A stretch of 32,638 nucleotides of DNA from Rozella allomycis CSF55 (GCA_000442015.1 KE560857.1:1-32638), one strand, 5' to 3'; shown: positions 20,275 to 32,029, numbered from the stretch's first letter. Program-made: numbers and translations. The notes: generated from the letters alone by a model not told the origin.

Positions 20275-23243
20275 ATGAAAGATATACAAAAGAGGAGAAG
20301 AATAGTTCATTCCAAGCCATATTTGAGAAAACCCAAAGTAAAAAAAATTATTTTTGTAGAAAGATAAATGCAGTAGAAAGAAAACCATTTTTTAGTAGAA
20401 TAAAGGAGGTATTTTTTGGGTTTTTAAATCCATTTCAAGGAAGAGAAAGGGAAGAGTTATTTGGGTCAGTAGAAGAAGAAAAGATGGCTGTAGAACAAGA
20501 AGAAAATAGCGAAAAAGAGCAAGTTGAGATTATTTTAGAGAAAAATGTGAAGAATATAGCACCGCCAGAGATTACAGAGGAAACCAAAAAGACGAATGAA
20601 TTTTTGTTTCAATTTTTCCGACAAAAAGGAAATGAGGCGTTGACTGAAAGAGAGCAAGAATTTTTAGTGTCGTTGATCAAGGGAGGTGTGTTGGATAAGA
20701 AAGAAGAAAAAGAAACGAGTGAATTTCTAAGAGTTGAGAAAATTGTAGATGAAGAAACTAAAAATATCAAAAAGATTGTAAAGAACATTGAGACAGTACC
20801 CGAAAAGCCGGAGAGAAGGAAAAGAAAAAATAAAGTGAAAAAACAAGTGCCATATGAAAGAAAAAGTAAAAATAGATTTTCAGCGAAAGAAATTTGTGAT
20901 GAATATGAAATTATAACGTTGGAAGCCCCGGCAGTTGAGAAAAAGGAGATTAGCATTCAAACTAATGAAATTTCGTTAATTCCCAAACTAGATGAGATTA
21001 TATTTGAAACCAGTCCAAAGGAAGGAAAGAAGATTTTAGATGAAAAGAAGATTTTAGAAGAAAAGAATGAAAAGAGAATGTTGAAAGATGAAAAGAATTT
21101 AATAAATGAAAAAATATTAATAAATGAAAAAGAAAATTTTTCTTTCATGCAAAATAAAGAAGAGAGTTCGAAATTTCAAAACATTAAATTTGAGTTTGGA
21201 AAAGAAAATCAATCGAGTGACAAAAAGGAAGAAAAGATTCAATCTTTCCAGTTTGGTGGAAAAGAAGAGAAATCTTTCCAATTTGGCGGTAAAGAAGAGA
21301 AATCTTTCCAATTTGGCGGTAAAGAAGAGAAATCTTTCCAATTTGGCGGTAAAGAAGAGAAATCTTTCCAATTTGGCGGTAAAGAAGAGAAATCTTTCCA
21401 ATTTGGCGGTAAAGAAGAGAAATCTTTCCAATTTGGCGGTAAAGAAGAGAAATCTTTCCAATTTGGCGGTAAAGAAGAGAAATCTTTCCAATTTGGCGGT
21501 AAAGAAGAGAAATCTTTCCAATTTGGCGGTAAAGAAGAGAAATCTTTCCAATTTGGCGGTAAAGAAGAGAAATCTTTCCAATTTGGCGGTAAAGAAGAGA
21601 AATCTTTCCAATTTGGCGGTAAAGAAGAGAAATCTTTCCAATTTGGCGGTAAAGAAGAGAAATCTTTCCAATTTGGCGGTAAAGAAGAGAAATCTTTCCA
21701 ATTTGGCGGTAAAGAAGAGAAATCTTTCCAATTTGGCGGTAAAGAAGAGAAATCTTTCCAATTTGGCGGTAAAGAAGAGAAATCTTTCCAATTTGGCGGT
21801 AAAGAAGAGAAATCTTTCCAATTTGGCGGTAAAGAAGAGAAATCTTACCAGTTTGGTGGAAAGGAAAAATCTTTCCAGTTTGGCGGCGATCTACCTAAAT
21901 TTCAATTTGGAAATCTAGAAAAACAAAAAGATTCAAAAATAGAAATGGATACCAAGCCACAACTAGATCTTAGATTTGAAAATGAAAATGTCTCCAAGAA
22001 AATTAAAGAACCAGAATCTTCTCTTGCTAAAGAAGCTTTGCCACTGATAGATCTATCAAAGAATGCAGAAGAAAAAAGTAAAGAAAAAAAGGTGCCTACT
22101 TTTTCATTTGGAGATTCAAAATTAAAATCCGAAGGTTTGGAACCATTTAAATTTGGCACTTCAAATACGAAAGAAGAATCCAACATTTCAAGTGAAAAGC
22201 CTTTTGACATTAAGAATTCAACCGTTTCTTCTGGCTTTACTTTTAACAGTGGAAGCAGCAACGTCAACAACGTTTCATCCTTTACATTCTCATCAACGCC
22301 AGCGACGAGTGGTTTCACGAGTGCAGCCAACTTTACAACGAGTACAGCGGGTACAACTAATGGACTTTCTACAGCGACTACAGCGGGTACATCTAATGGT
22401 CTTTCTTCAAATGATTTAACAAGTGGCCTTTCTACAGCCTCTACAGCGAATACTTTTACAAGTGGTCTGCCTACATCGACTTCAGTTGCTCCAACGAGTA
22501 CAACAACATCAATTTCTACAGCGATGCCTACTACAACGTCAACGTCTTCATTTCCTACAACAACATCAATGTCTACAACGATGCCTACTACAACTTCAAC
22601 GTCATCATTTCCTACAACAGCACCAACGTCTACAATTCCTACAACAACACCAATGTCTACAACGATGCCTACTCCAACGTCAACGTCAACGTCAACGTCA
22701 ATGGCAGCACCAACTTTCACGAATAATACCTTTACTTCCTTCAATACAAACAACAATTCTCTTCCTGCCAACAATTTTTATTCATTCTCTAATACTAATT
22801 CAACTGTCGATTCAAAACCTTCTTTTACTTTTGGCGCCACAAACACCACCAATACCGCGCCACCACAATTCGGCTTTTCATCTTCTTTCAACTCGGCACC
22901 TGCATCTACATTAAACTCTACATCAACCACTTTTAATTCTGCTCCTGCTTTTACTACAAACGATAATCCTCAAATATCTAATGCTTTTACAAGTCAGCCA
23001 CCGCAATTTACTTTTGGTGCTGCTCCAGCCATTAATTCTTTACAAAATAATTCAAACAGCTTTACAAATTCGCCAGTTTCAACTTCGATGCCTTTTGGAT
23101 CTTTAAACAATACAAATTCACCTGCCATGTCTAATGCGCCATTCCAGTTTGGTCAGAGCGGTAACAACACTCCAACAGGTTTTACAATGGGCGTAAAAAG
23201 TGAAAGGAAAATTTCTAAACCTATAAGCAAGAGAAGAAGATAA
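20275..23243 (+). CDS. FxFG nucleoporin of the Nup1/Nup153/POM121 kind
   Basis: Predicted 980 residues in two exons (intron 20338-20363, 26 nt). The N-terminus is basic (MKDIQKRRRIVHSKPYLRKP) and followed by FFSRIKEVFFGFLNPFQ, an amphipathic helix as in nuclear-basket Nups. A charged region leads into about 20 FQFGGKEEKS repeats, then scattered FxFG and FGF motifs in a Ser/Thr/Asn-rich, uncharged tail (TFSFGDSKLK, FTFGATNTTN, PQFTFGAAP), ending with a basic importin-type tail (KISKPISKRRR). FxFG domains form the nuclear pore barrier and bind importin-beta. There is no RanBP2 zinc finger or Ran-binding domain. The repeat block makes long open frames in other frames on both strands; those are not genes. 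Confidence 0.88.
21241..21840 (+). repeat. 20 tandem 30-bp units (19 identical) coding FQFGGKEEKS
   Basis: The unit aatctttccaatttggcggt plus aaagaagaga repeats every 30 bp. The first unit (21241-21270) differs by third-position changes (gtttggtgga); the 19 from 21271 to 21840 are identical. Two degenerate units follow to about 21885. Perfect identity at synonymous sites means recent expansion or active homogenisation. Copy number in the assembly may not be exact. Confidence 0.95.
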
Positions 23244-23245
23244 AT

Positions 23246-23356
23246 AAATTGTATTTCTAGTTTTTTAAATTGTATTTTTAGTTTTTTAAACTGTAGTTCT
23301 AGTTTTTTAACCTACTTTTTTAAATTGTAGTTTCTCAAATTGTACATCTAGTTTTT
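23246..23356. repeat. Degenerate 21-bp AT-rich tandem repeat in the nucleoporin 3' flank
   Basis: Three clear units of 21 bp (23246-23266, 23267-23287, 23288-23308) share the pattern aaattgtatttctagtttttt, and three partial, more diverged copies follow. They lie just after the nucleoporin stop and before the end of the convergent demethylase gene. Confidence 0.7.
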
Positions 23357-23392
23357 ACTCACTTTAAAAATTAAATGCAAAGAATTCTTTAT

Positions 23393-24911
<1,519 letters not shown>

Positions 24912-25170
24912 TTTTGAAAATTCCAAAAATATAACAGCTTCAATCAGATGTGCCTTTTGGTAATATATAATGACAGAGGAATGAGGATTGAAATTTAAAC
25001 AGTTTTAATGGTAGAACTGTAACTAACAATGACAATTTGGCTGGGAAAATCTTAAATTTTCATATTTAATATTTAAAATAGACAAATTATTTTGGACCTA
25101 TTTTTATTGTGTTTGTTTTTATTCGCGGTTATTGTTTATGTGGCTGATATCGAACCCTTGCAAAGAAAAA

Positions 25171-26199
25171 ATGGGTCGCGGATTCGGTAAAATATGTTTA
25201 ATTTTGATATTTTACGTTTAATTATTTATGTGATTTTTGAAAGAATTGTTCTAATTTTTAGGTGATCGTGGAGGAGGAATGACACGCGGAGGACGTGGCG
25301 GATTTTCAGATCGTGGAGGACGTGGAGGTTCTAGAGGAGGAGGCCGAGGAGGAAGTCGAGGTGGATTTTCTGGTCGCGGTGGAGACAGAGGAGGTCGTGG
25401 TGGAAGTCGCGGTGGCAGTCGTGGAGGAGATAGAGGCGGCCGTGGTCGTGGAGCTCCAAGAGGAAGAGGAAAGGCTGGTTTAGGATCCAAAGTTATTGTT
25501 GAGCCACATAGACATGAAGGAGTGTATGTTGCCCGCGGAAAAGAAGATTTGCTTGTTACAAAGAACTTGGTGCCAGGCGAAAGTGTTTATGGAGAGAAGA
25601 GAATTTCGGTTGACAATGCCGACGGAACTAAAACAGAATATCGCGTGTGGAATCCATTCAGATCTAAATTAGCTGCTGGTATTTTAGGAGGCATTGAAAA
25701 CATCCACATAGCGCCAGGAAAGAAAGTCCTTTACTTGGGTGCTGCTAACGGTACGACAGTTTCACACGTTGCGGATATCGTTGGACCAACTGGTCTTGTG
25801 TACGCAGTAGAATTCTCCCATCGCTCTGGCAGAGATTTAGTCAACATGGCCAAGAAAAGAACAAACGTCATTCCAATTGTCGAAGACGCTCGTCACCCAC
25901 ACAAATATCGAATGCTCATTGGAATGGTTGACGTCATTTTTGCTGATGTGGCTCAACCTGATCAAGGGCGTATCGTCGCCTTGAACGCCCACAACTTTTT
26001 AAAGAACGAAGGGCACGTCGTCATTTCTATTAAAGCTAACTGTATTGATTCAACCGTTGATGCTGCGACTGTTTTCGCCAGCGAAGTTAATAAATTGAAA
26101 GAAGAGAAAATAAAACCAAGAGAACAACTCACCTTGGAGCCTTATGAGCGTGATCATGCTTTGGTTGTCGGTGTCTATCGTGCTGCCCCAAAGAAATAA
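25171..26199 (+). CDS. NOP1: Fibrillarin, box C/D snoRNP 2'-O-methyltransferase
   Basis: Methylates rRNA riboses guided by box C/D snoRNAs, and methylates histone H2A Gln. The predicted 317 residues have an N-terminal GAR domain of RGG repeats (about 1-75) and the methyltransferase fold: [20 protein letters not shown] (SAM loop), [33 protein letters not shown] and [13 protein letters not shown], containing the catalytic K-D-K/H residues of the family. The first exon is 16 nt (MGRGF plus one base) and is followed by a 75-nt intron (25187-25261), the longest in the window. The rest is one exon. The unit composition of the GAR repeats is Gly/Arg with few Phe. Confidence 0.96.
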
Positions 26200-26319
26200 A
26201 GCATTTAATTTATAGCCATTTTAACATTCAATTTATTTGAATTTGTGTTAATCATTAACACTAATGGAAACATTGTCTAATTTTGTTTCGTCCAAATCCC
26301 CTGGCGATAATACTTTTTC

Positions 26320-27639
26320 ATGTCTTTAACGAATAAAGAGATAACGAGATATAGTAGACAAATTCTTATCCCAACAATAAGGAAAAAAGGTATATTTTTC
26401 TCTAGCTTTGAAAAGGACAACAGGCGTTAAAAGATTCCACCGTTGGAATAATTGGAATGGGTGGTTTAGGCTCCCCATGTGCTTTTTATTTAGCTGCTGC
26501 TGGAATAGGTATATTATTTCTTAATATTCCAATCCAGGGAAATTAGTTCTTGTTGATTATGATGTTGTTGAAGAAACAAATTTGCATCGACAAATTATTC
26601 ATTCTCACTCCAGCTTAGGCGTCAGCAAGGTTGAGTCTGCAGCCCAAAAAATTAAAGATCTAAATCCTCATTGTTCTGTAATAGTCCATAATGTCTTATT
26701 GGGGCGATCCAATTGTCTGGATATTTTGCAATGTTGCGATGTTGTTGTTGATTGCACGGATAACGTACTAAGTAGGTATTTGGTAAATGATGCATGCGTT
26801 CTCTTACACAAACCCTTGGTGTCAGGAAGTGCATTGAAAATGGAAGGTCAACTCACTGTCTATCACTATGAGAATGGGCCTTGCTATAGATGCCTTTTTC
26901 CAGTACCTCCCCCCAAAGAAACAGTCACAAATTGTTCTGATGGGGGTGTAATAGGTCCCGGTAATTATTTCTTTTAGATTTTTCTAGTTTGCGGAGTCAT
27001 CGGTAGCATGCAGGCCATGGAAGTGATTAAAATAATATCTCAAGGGTCATGCAGTAAGTCTTTAAATATTAAATAAAAGGTTATAGCGGGCACATGTTTC
27101 TCTTCAATGGGCAAGATGGGACAACAAGAAAGGTGACTCTACGGTCGCGAAACAAAGACTGTGATGTATGCGGCGATCAACCTAAAATTAAAGAGCTAAT
27201 TGATTTCGAAGTTTTTTGCAATATGAAAGCTAATGATAAAGTAATTACAACCCTGTCACATCCTTAGACCCCTGCTTTAAGCCTAATTGATTCCTCATAC
27301 AGGTTAAGTCCCGAGGATTACAAAAACATCATGTCTGAAAAGCATTTCCTTATTGATGTGAGAAGTGCTCTTCAATTTGAAATATGCGCCCTCCCCGGTA
27401 GCATAAATTTGTCTCTGACAGAAATCGATTCCGAAATTCAAAGCGTATGCCCAAGCAAAGATGAAACAAGTATATTTTTTGTCAAAAATAAACTAGTAAT
27501 CTGTATTTGTCGTCGTGGAAATAATTCGCAAAGAGCGGTCAAGAAATTGCTAGACTTGGGCTACAAAAATGTAAAGGATATAATTGGAGGCATCGAAGGC
27601 TGGGCCACAAAAGTAGATCCAAGCTTTCCCAAATACTAA
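26320..27639 (+). CDS. UBA4: E1-like adenylyltransferase/sulfurtransferase Uba4/MOCS3
   Basis: Activates Urm1 (and, in many species, the molybdopterin subunit MOCS2A) as a thiocarboxylate for tRNA wobble-U thiolation and urmylation. The predicted 394 residues hold an adenylation domain with [46 protein letters not shown], zinc cysteines in CYRCLFP and CDVCG, and the catalytic Cys in [12 protein letters not shown] rhodanese domain follows with [20 protein letters not shown] and the active loop CRRGNNSQ. Introns: 26390-26415, 26509-26537, 26961-26987, 27054-27079 and 27241-27267. A further in-frame 27-nt GT-AG candidate (27470-27496) has no stop; removing it gives the tighter join DETIICICRRG, so the mature protein may be 385 residues. 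Confidence 0.93.
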
Positions 27640-27651
27640 AATCAATTTTAT

Positions 27652-29065
27652 TTAATCTAATGCTTCATAAAATAAAATGTACACATTTCTATCCTGCTTC
27701 TCCTTTAAGACATTGTCTATATCTGTGGGTAAAATTGTTTCATCATCGAAATGCAACCAACGATTAAATTCTTTCCATAGCACATCGCAGGTGTAATGGC
27801 CACCATTAGTTGACCAGCCGTGATGATATACCACTATTTCAACATCGACAAGTCATCAATTACCAGAAGTTAACTTATATTTTGGTAAGTTTAATTGATT
27901 CAAAGATAAATGTTCTAGGATTACAAATTTGTTGTTTTACTTGCATCAAACTGCAATGTTTCAGGATAAGCCACAAAATCAAAATTTTTTGTTACGCCCA
28001 GTGTTGGATGATATATAAATCTTTTTAAATGAATTATGAGTATTTTGGGCAGTTGCTCTAAGCGCATTTGTTTAATGAATGACTTGTTCCCGCTAGTTAT
28101 CACTTCGGGTCGAACCAATTCATCTAATGCATCCTTCAATGATCGTGCCTTTTGAATGTCTAACTGTAGAAACTGAAATGGCTCAACTGTGATAGTTTTC
28201 TTGTTACTTTTCTTGTCTGTAATGTCCGATCGATATTTTCCACAAAACAATTGAGTGACGAGAGATTTATTTATTTCCGTCTTTGATATGATAAAATATT
28301 TAAATTGTTACATGTCTAGCTTTGACCACTTTATTTCGTTTCCCAACTACGTTCCACATGTCACCTGACGTTTCTTCTTCTTCTCTGTTATTTCTTTGAG
28401 ATGAACGATGGATCTCTTCATTTAGCTCATCAAGAAGGAATCCTAAAAATTCTTGGGCATCTTCTTGCTCACTCTAATTCAAAAGACTGATACTTAATCC
28501 TTACAATCAAAGAATTCAACCTCTTAACGGTTCTCAGTGCGTCGTATACATATTCAGGAAGAAATGGATTGCCAAATTCTGAATCATCATTTCTGGTATC
28601 ATCAATGCGAAACTCGTTCAAAAAGGACAATCTGAATGCCGCTATATCAATCATCTTACATGGCATCAAATAGAATTGTAATAGAGGAAGATGAGATTTG
28701 TAATGACAGAGTTTTAATCATTTCAAAAAAAGCTTCATTAAAAACAAGGGGTTGTAAAATCTATTTGTGACGTTTGGAATAAAGGGTACCGAATTCATGT
28801 AGCATAAATTGCCACCGTTTATTAATCCTCTGGGTAAAATTCTCTGCTTTCTTCTAATGCTCTCTTTCTCTTGTAGAATAACAACTTTATCAGTTTTATC
28901 GGCATTAAACAAATTCGCCCAAGATTTGATTTTTGGGGCTGAAATCTCTGGTTTTTCATCTGTTGTCAAAGATTTTGTATTACAAATACCTGAAAATGTA
29001 AGACTGCTACTCCTTTCCATCTGTGAGAGTTCTTCAAGTGGTATACTTCCAAAAGTAATTTCCAT
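27652..29065 (-). CDS. UBP3: Ubiquitin-specific protease of the USP10/Ubp3 type
   Basis: Cysteine protease that removes ubiquitin, with the layout of the USP10/Ubp3 group (partner G3BP/Bre5 in other species). The model gives 412 residues. The Cys box is LPRGLINGGNLCYMNS, followed after a 29-nt intron by ILQPLVFNEAFF; SEQEDAQEFLGFLLDEL, LVTQLFCGKYRSDI, LPKILIIHLKRFIYHPT and the His box VVYHHGWSTNGGHYTCDV with WLHFDDE for the third residue complete the domain. Introns: 28761-28789, 28632-28659, 28474-28504, 28281-28311, 27915-27940 and 27834-27863. The long N-terminal region of animal USP10 is missing; the frame is open upstream of the ATG at 29065, but only 62 bp separate it from the next gene. 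Confidence 0.92.
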
Positions 29066-29127
29066 ACCCTGAAACCCAGCCTCTGTAGTAAGTTTAAATT
29101 TAAGCTTTATGACCGTCAACTTTAAAA

Positions 29128-29700
29128 ATGTCTTCTTCGAATTGTAAACGAAGAGTGATTATCACGTCAACAGAGGAAAATCAATTTGAACGTGTAGGAA
29201 ATTGAATATTTTCGAATAGGCATTCCAGTATGCTTTGGAGAATATATTAAAGCCTAATTACGATTTGGTAGAGCTAGTGCGCGTAATTCAATCCACCTCT
29301 GCGGTTAAACAAATGACAATGTTGTCGGTCCTTTCATCTTCAAAGTGGACCGAGGCACAGAATAAGGTATAATATAATTCATTGTAATATAAGATTGAAT
29401 CAAATGCCTTTCAAACACTGAAAAACTATGCAATGGTGCTCAATGATTACAACGTAAAGATTAATGGACATTGTAATCAAGATTGCAAATGAGATCAAAG
29501 TATTAAAAGGTGACACAGAAGAAGCTTTAATCGAAAATATTAACAAATTTGGAGCAGACCTACTTATCGTTGCTTCAGATGTTCAAAAATCATTTTTTGA
29601 AAGGTACTTCTAACGAACATTTCTTAATAGAATAATGAATGACAGTATTTCAGAGTACTTATTTCATCAGTCTCCTTGTTCTGTTATTATTGTGAAATAG
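29128..29700 (+). CDS. UspA-type universal stress protein
   Basis: Five exons (introns 29194-29219, 29367-29393, 29454-29481 and 29604-29630) give 154 residues, the normal size of a single USP domain. The UspA C-terminal half is clear: KVLKGDTEEALIENINKFGA, DLLIVASDVQKSFFER and SISEYLFHQSPCSVIIVK, equivalent to the ATP-binding G-x9-G(S/T) end of the fold. The glycines of the ATP motif are replaced here (DVQKSFFER in place of a G-rich loop), so nucleotide binding is doubtful. UspA is mainly bacterial, archaeal and plant, with fungal members; the introns show a resident gene. It diverges from USP10 over 62 bp. Confidence 0.85.
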
Positions 29701-29765
29701 GAAAATAAAGAACGCTTAAGTTGTGACAAGTTAGTCAATATTTAGTCTACATTTTTGGAATCCAA

Positions 29766-29838
29766 GCCCTGATAGCTCAATCGGTAGAGCGTGCGGCTTT
29801 TAACCGCAAGGTTCGGGGTTCGATCCCCCGTTGGGGCG
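29766..29838 (+). tRNA. tRNA-Lys (anticodon UUU)
   Basis: A complete cloverleaf without an intron. The acceptor GCCCTGA pairs with TTGGGGC, leaving G as discriminator. D arm GCTC/GAGC, anticodon arm TGCGG-CTTTTAA-CCGCA with TTT at positions 34-36, and T arm CGGGG-TTCGATC-CCCCG are all intact. Internal A box (TAGCTCAATCGG) and B box (GGTTCGATCCC) are present and a T-rich terminator (tttcttttt) follows at once. Confidence 0.96.
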
Positions 29839-30280
29839 TTTCTTTTTCAAATGCCGTTATCAATAGTGCCAAAATCAAATAGCTTATTGTGTAAGAAAGA
29901 TAACTTGGACAATTCATCGACCTCGTTCGGAAAATGCCCAACAATAGAAGCTTTTATAACGATTCTTCTTCTTTTACGAATGAAAGCTTGATATTGAGCT
30001 GGTTATGTTCCAGATATTTGATGTTGAACCGTTTGTTTTTCAGATGTTTGTTTTTGAATTGGCCAGTTAATTACAGTTTGTAACAACTAATCTGACACTC
30101 TTGTCAGTCAATTATCTTTGCATTTATAAACTTCTCATCGGGCTTGGGTAATTTACTGTTGTAAGCGAAAGAAGAAGAACGCAAATACAAGAACAATGGT
30201 TCCGAGGATTAAGTTTAATCCGTCAGGACTTAATAAGAGAAATGCAAGACTACACAGACGGTTAGATTCCAAATCTTAAT
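29839..30280. other. Intergenic stretch after the tRNA, no supported gene
   Basis: A 48-codon frame starts at the ATG at 29850 (MPLSIVPKSNSLLCKKDN) and a 27-codon frame at the ATG at 30195 (MVPRIKFNPSGLNKRNARLH). Neither has a visible family, splice partner or good context. The base composition is AT-rich without repeats. The region leads into the transposase remnant. Confidence 0.35.
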
Positions 30281-30284
30281 TCGG

Positions 30285-30511
30285 TTACAGTACTGGTGCC
30301 AGTACGGCAGAAACGATTTTCCCAGGCTGGCGGAAATTGCAAGACGCCTTTACGAAGCATTTATCAGTTTATTCATTCAAAGAGAAGAAATCGTTTAAGT
30401 ATCGAAAAAGTAGAAAAACTTGCATTTATTTATATTAATCAATGCCTTTTGGACAGTATGGACTCACGAGACTACATTGGAAATAATGATTCATTGAGCA
30501 AAGAAAAGTAG
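30285..30511 (+). mobile_element. hAT transposase remnant (C-terminal dimerisation region), frameshifted
   Basis: One frame reads YWCQYGRNDFPRLAEIARR from 30291, the start of the hAT C-terminal dimerisation domain. It runs into a stop near 30398. Another frame then carries the matching end, KRRNRLSIEKVEKLAFIYIN. The central SER-x-FS motif that normally joins the two is missing, so this is a broken copy with a frameshift and a small deletion. No terminal inverted repeats or 8-bp target duplications could be placed. A 7-bp-arm palindrome (GTACTGG-TG-CCAGTAC, 30290-30305) sits at its start. Confidence 0.7.
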
Positions 30512-31349
30512 CGACCACTATATTAATAAATTACCTACTCACGCCAAAAGACTTGAAGTTCACAGTGTAAAGCTGGCTACTAGCGGAAACAGCAAGACCG
30601 TGCAAACCTGCAAGGACCAAAGAGCCAGTACACGCATAGGCAATGTTTACCGGCACTTACGGTGACTTACCGTATAGTAAATTTTTCTTACCGCAAACAA
30701 CCCGCCAGATATCAACCAGATTATCAGATTCAAGTATGTATCAGGTTAAGCCGAGTTCGTTCAATGGTAATGGTCAATTTCCGTAACAGGCACTCTTCGT
30801 ACTCATAGTATCGTTCAACACTCAAAGAGCAGATTACAGAAAATTTCAATCACCGTGAATTACTATTCAATGATAGAAAACTTGATGTTCCTTTATTCAA
30901 GAGTGATAGTCCTGAAGAAGAATGGGAAATGGTCCTTTTGTGGTCAGAAAGAAAGGTTCTATGGAAGTGGTAGTAAAATAAAATAATTTTTGCTACTAAG
31001 AAAGAGTTAATGTATATTGTCCTAAGTTTTCATCAATGGCAGGTATAAAATCATGAATTTACTCTTTTTTCAGCCATGGTGCCTACAGACATGGGTTCCA
31101 AGAAAGTTATTGTATTTTTCGATTAATTTAAGTTGTGCTGTAAATCTTTCGTTGCGAAGTTTGTTTGAATTGTTTTCCCACGGTCTTCGCTGTCCTGAAT
31201 TGTTTCTATTTCGCCTTTGTTCATTCCTTTCTTATGGTAAATTTGGGCGGTATAATCAAAATGGGATAGAATCATAGATTTATCGGGGTGGATAGAATTT
31301 ATAGTCAAACTAAATTAAGATCGCCTATCTACAAGGGTAAGTTAAAGAT
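30512..31349. other. Gene-poor stretch with one protein-like open fragment
   Basis: No complete gene is seen. Bases 30809-30973 are open on the plus strand without an ATG and look coding: TLKEQITENFNHRELLFNDR followed by EEEWEMVLLWSERKVLWKW and a stop. This may be the last exon of an unrecognised gene or debris of the nearby element. A hairpin (TACGGT-GACTT-ACCGTA) lies near 30659-30675. Further right, an open frame at about 31053-31277 has no family resemblance. Confidence 0.35.
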
Positions 31350-31695
31350 GGAACACAGAATGAGTTTACAAAGAACATACTTTAACAAAGTCGCTTCTGG
31401 CCAAAAGAAGAAAGAAGGAAGAACAAACTACGGAAAGGCGCTAAAAGTGACTGTAGGCGACAGGATTATTTTCAGTCCAAACGAGGATAAGAATGAGACT
31501 TTGTCCGCAGTCGTTACTGGCGTTACGAACTACCATTCATTCGAATCGATGCTAATAAAGGAGGGTATTGAGTCTCTATTGCCGTCTATGAACCTCACCC
31601 TGACAGAAGCTATTCAGTTATATCAAAGCTTTCCGACTTATCTGGAAAAAGAGAAAGAGTTTGGCGTCAGATGCATCCAGTTTGAATTAGTATAA
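31350..31695 (+). CDS. ASCH-domain protein
   Basis: A single exon of about 114 residues from the ATG at 31350 (MEHRMSLQRTYFNKVASGQK). It matches the ASCH/PUA-like fold over its full length: the motif GQKKKEGR (G-x-K-x-x-E-x-R), KALKVTVGDRIIFSP, LSAVVTGVTNYHSFESMLIK, ESLLPSMNLTLTEAIQLYQS and the closing FGVRCIQFELV. ASCH proteins bind RNA or modified nucleosides and are mostly bacterial, archaeal, phage or large-virus proteins, with a few eukaryotic ones (TRIP4 has one). The open frame begins at 31288 but without ATG. It has no intron, unlike its neighbours, and lies next to transposon debris, so lateral origin is possible. Confidence 0.75.
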
Positions 31696-31754
31696 AGTAC
31701 AAATACAGATTACTTGAAGAATAAAGTATATATATCACTTGCCCCATCAGTTAA

Positions 31755-31928
31755 TCATACATCCCCTTTAAAAATTCTATCTGTAGCTAGAAATATGGAC
31801 TTGTTTGCATTATTTAGATACCCAATTTCACAGTTTGCGCAGATTAAAAATCGAATATCACCACCAAAAGAATACATTTGTGTGCGTTTGGTAATTTCAA
31901 TGATATCTATATTTGACAAATCCATCCA
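31755..31928 (-). pseudogene. Mss4/Dss4 (RABIF)-like C-terminal fragment
   Basis: The minus strand reads WMDLSNIDIIEITKRTQMYS and then FGGDIRFLICANCEIGYLNN up to a stop at 31755. The block LICANCEIG is the Mss4 zinc-site signature (LICADCEIGPIG), and the preceding D-x-x-N-I-x-x-x-x-I-T part also fits this family of Rab-binding proteins. The N-terminal Cys pair that would complete the zinc site is not found upstream. A 27-nt GT-AG intron (31929-31955) is possible but the joined frame soon meets stops. Either a decayed gene or one whose 5' exons I could not resolve. Confidence 0.45.
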
Positions 31929-32029
31929 CTTAAAGAGACTTTCTCAGACATGGACCCATTTCCGGCAACTTTTCTCGATTATAATGACTCGTTACCGTCA
32001 AATTTTGTTTTTAATTGGAATAAAATTGA

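Noticed and set aside
21241-21840. CRISPR-like array, because units are 30 bp and identical
   Set aside because: There are no spacers; the units are contiguous, in frame and code FxFG motifs inside a nucleoporin.
21117-21918. Long open frames on the minus strand and in another plus frame across the nucleoporin repeats
   Set aside because: They are produced by the 30-bp unit, which has no stop in these frames; the peptides are simple repeats with no family or start context.
22423-22914. Gln/Leu/Arg-rich frame on the plus strand
   Set aside because: It is a shifted reading of the Ser/Thr-rich nucleoporin tail.
30290-30305. Palindrome GTACTGG-TG-CCAGTAC as an operator or terminal repeat
   Set aside because: It lies within the transposase remnant frame, has no partner copy nearby and no target duplication could be seen.
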